In this document: one piece after another, positions 5,690-6,974 of the stretch | Numbering within the stretch: position 1 is the stretch's first letter | Layout of the letters: each line of letters starts with the position of its first letter | From: an uncultured Clostridia bacterium | GTDB taxonomy: Bacteria > Bacillota > Clostridia > Oscillospirales > Oscillospiraceae | Assembly: GCA_946184215.1 (NCBI GenBank) | Contig: CAMHER010000101.1 | Location: 1 to 6,974, forward strand | Length of the DNA stretch: 6,974 bases | Reading direction: 5' to 3' | Notes under the pieces: generated by a model | Seen by the model: only the letters and a program-made list of their open reading frames with translations | Databases searched by the model: none | What the model was told of the DNA's origin: nothing | Made by a program: the position numbers and the translations under genes

Positions 5690-6974
5690 ATGAGTGCATT
5701 GTTGATCCTCTTGATCGCGGTTGTCGCTCTGGCTCTCGGCTACGTGTTCTACGGCAGCTGGCTGGCCAAGCAGTGGGGCGTTGACCCCAATCGCGAGACC
5801 CCTGCCCATACTGCGTACGACGGAAAGGACTTCGTTCCTGCCAACCCCGCCGTCCTGATGGGTCACCATTTCTCCTCCATCGCCGGCGCCGGCCCCATTA
5901 ACGGACCGATCCAGGCTGCCGTCTTTGGTTGGGTCCCCGTTTTCCTGTGGTGTGTGCTCGGCGGCATCTTCTTTGGCGCCATGCACGACTTCGGCGCTCT
6001 GTTCGCCTCCATCCGTCACAACGGCGGCTCCATCGGCCAGGTCATGAAGGACTCCATGGGCATCAAGGCCCAGCGCCTCTTCATCGTCTTCGCCCTCGCC
6101 GTTCTGATCCTGGTCATCGCCTCCTTCACCGCTGTCGTGGCCGGCACCTTCGTTTCTGTCGATCCTGCTGCTCCCACCTATGCGGCCAACGGCTCCACGG
6201 CCATGACCTCCATCCTCTTCATCGTCATCGCCGCTATCTTCGGCTTCTTTGTGTACCGCAAGAACGCCAAGATCGGCCCTGCCACGGTCGTCGGCATCGT
6301 CGGCATCGTTGCCATCGTTGTGCTCGGCCAGTTTGTCGGCCTGCACTTCAGCCGTACCTTCTGGGTGCTCTTCATTGCTGTCTACGTCACGGTCGCTTCT
6401 CTGCTGCCTGTCTGGATCCTGCTCCAGCCGCGTGACTACCTCAGCTCCTTCCTGCTCTACGGCATGATGATCATCGCGGTCATCTCCATTGTCGGCGCCA
6501 CCTTCACCGGTGCCGCCACGGTCGAAGCTCCCGCCTTCTACGGCTGGAAGAACCCGGCCGGCCAGCCCCTGTTCCCGTTCCTGTTCATCACGGTCGCCTG
6601 CGGCGCCTGCTCCGGCTTCCACTCCCTGATCTCCTCCGGTACTTCCTCCAAGCAGATCGACAACGAGAAGGATGCCCAGATCATCGGCTACGGCTCCATG
6701 ATCGTCGAGTCCGCTCTTGGCGTTATCTCCCTCATCGCGATCGGCGTTGTGTGGTCTCAGACCTCCGCCGGCGGCGGCGACAGATTCCAGCTCTCCGCTC
6801 CTCCCACGATCTTCGCCGGTGGTATTGCTACCATGTTCGCGTCCTTCGCTGGCGAGAAGAGCTACGCCGTGATCTACAACCTGTTCACGCTGGCTGTCTC
6901 TGTCTTCGCGCTGACCTCCCTTGACTCCGCCACTCGTCTGTGCCGTTACCTCTTCGCCGAGCTCCTCACTCCCG
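5690..6974 (+). CDS. cstA: CstA/BtsT-family membrane transporter (5' part, runs off window)
   Basis: CstA-family proteins are multi-pass inner-membrane transporters induced on carbon starvation. Characterised members import peptides (CstA) or pyruvate with protons (BtsT/YjiY). The frame is open from ATG 5690 to the right edge, giving 428 residues; E. coli relatives have about 700, shorter forms also exist, and the true end is not visible. Family signatures are clear: NPAVLMGHHFSSIAGAGP (52-69), LLQPRDYLSS (244-253) and CGACSGFHSLISSGTSSKQ (304-322). About ten hydrophobic segments can be counted, the first at 3-22. AAGGAG (5676-5681) lies 8 bases before the ATG. The preceding 181-aa gene ends 29 bases upstream, with no terminator between. 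Codons are strongly C-ending (GTC, ATC, TTC, GCC), which suggests high expression. The substrate, peptide or pyruvate, cannot be decided from the visible part. Confidence 0.96.
   Translation, partial: MSALLILLIAVVALALGYVFYGSWLAKQWGVDPNRETPAHTAYDGKDFVPANPAVLMGHHFSSIAGAGPINGPIQAAVFGWVPVFLWCVLGGIFFGAMHDFGALFASIRHNGGSIGQVMKDSMGIKAQRLFIVFALAVLILVIASFTAVVAGTFVSVDPAAPTYAANGSTAMTSILFIVIAAIFGFFVYRKNAKIGPATVVGIVGIVAIVVLGQFVGLHFSRTFWVLFIAVYVTVASLLPVWILLQPRDYLSSFLLYGMMIIAVISIVGATFTGAATVEAPAFYGWKNPAGQPLFPFLFITVACGACSGFHSLISSGTSSKQIDNEKDAQIIGYGSMIVESALGVISLIAIGVVWSQTSAGGGDRFQLSAPPTIFAGGIATMFASFAGEKSYAVIYNLFTLAVSVFALTSLDSATRLCRYLFAELLTP

Noticed and set aside
5522..6622. 366-codon minus-strand open frame rich in Asp, Glu and Gly
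   Set aside because: It is antisense to cstA; the acidic low-complexity composition arises from the complement of GTC/ATC/GCC-rich transmembrane codons.

Overview
The window reads as a chromosomal core-gene segment of a moderately high-GC member of the Clostridia (Bacillota), most likely an Oscillospirales/Ruminococcaceae-type gut anaerobe. The evidence is a CIRCE-controlled groES-groEL operon, strong purine-rich Shine-Dalgarno sites before nearly every gene, sigma-A type promoters in AT-rich gaps between GC-rich genes, and a Gram-positive-type gene set (a single-domain THUMP RNA methyltransferase, a DgkB/YegS-type lipid kinase, a YcxB-like membrane protein). The lineage call is inference from protein flavour (for example Cys-Val-Cys and Val-Cys-Arg-Ser in GroEL), not from a search.

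Layout. Positions 1-126 are a non-coding tail downstream of groEL with a short 11-bp-period repeat and no convincing terminator. Positions 127-2060 (minus strand) hold groEL and groES, 20 bases apart, read from a promoter at about 2139-2166. A CIRCE operator with unusually long arms (2099-2135) sits at the predicted transcription start, so HrcA repression is expected; hrcA itself is not in the window. Positions 2231-4866 (minus strand) hold a second likely operon, in transcription order an rlmL/ypsC-type 23S rRNA methyltransferase, a diacylglycerol-kinase-family lipid kinase and a small two-helix YcxB-like membrane protein. Gaps are 47 and 18 bases, and a good promoter lies at 4905-4933. No intrinsic terminator is visible between this operon and groES, so read-through is possible.

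Positions 4867-5114 are a divergent control region with back-to-back promoters and a 20-bp palindrome between them. To the right (plus strand), an unrecognised 181-aa soluble protein (5115-5660) lies 29 bases before the start of a CstA/BtsT-family membrane transporter (5690 onward), which runs off the right edge intact.

No mobile element, CRISPR array, tRNA, rRNA or defence system is visible, and I see no clear case for a wholly new system. The best leads are the uncharacterised protein paired with CstA, the palindrome between the divergent promoters, and the extended CIRCE with phased A-tracts upstream of the groESL promoter.
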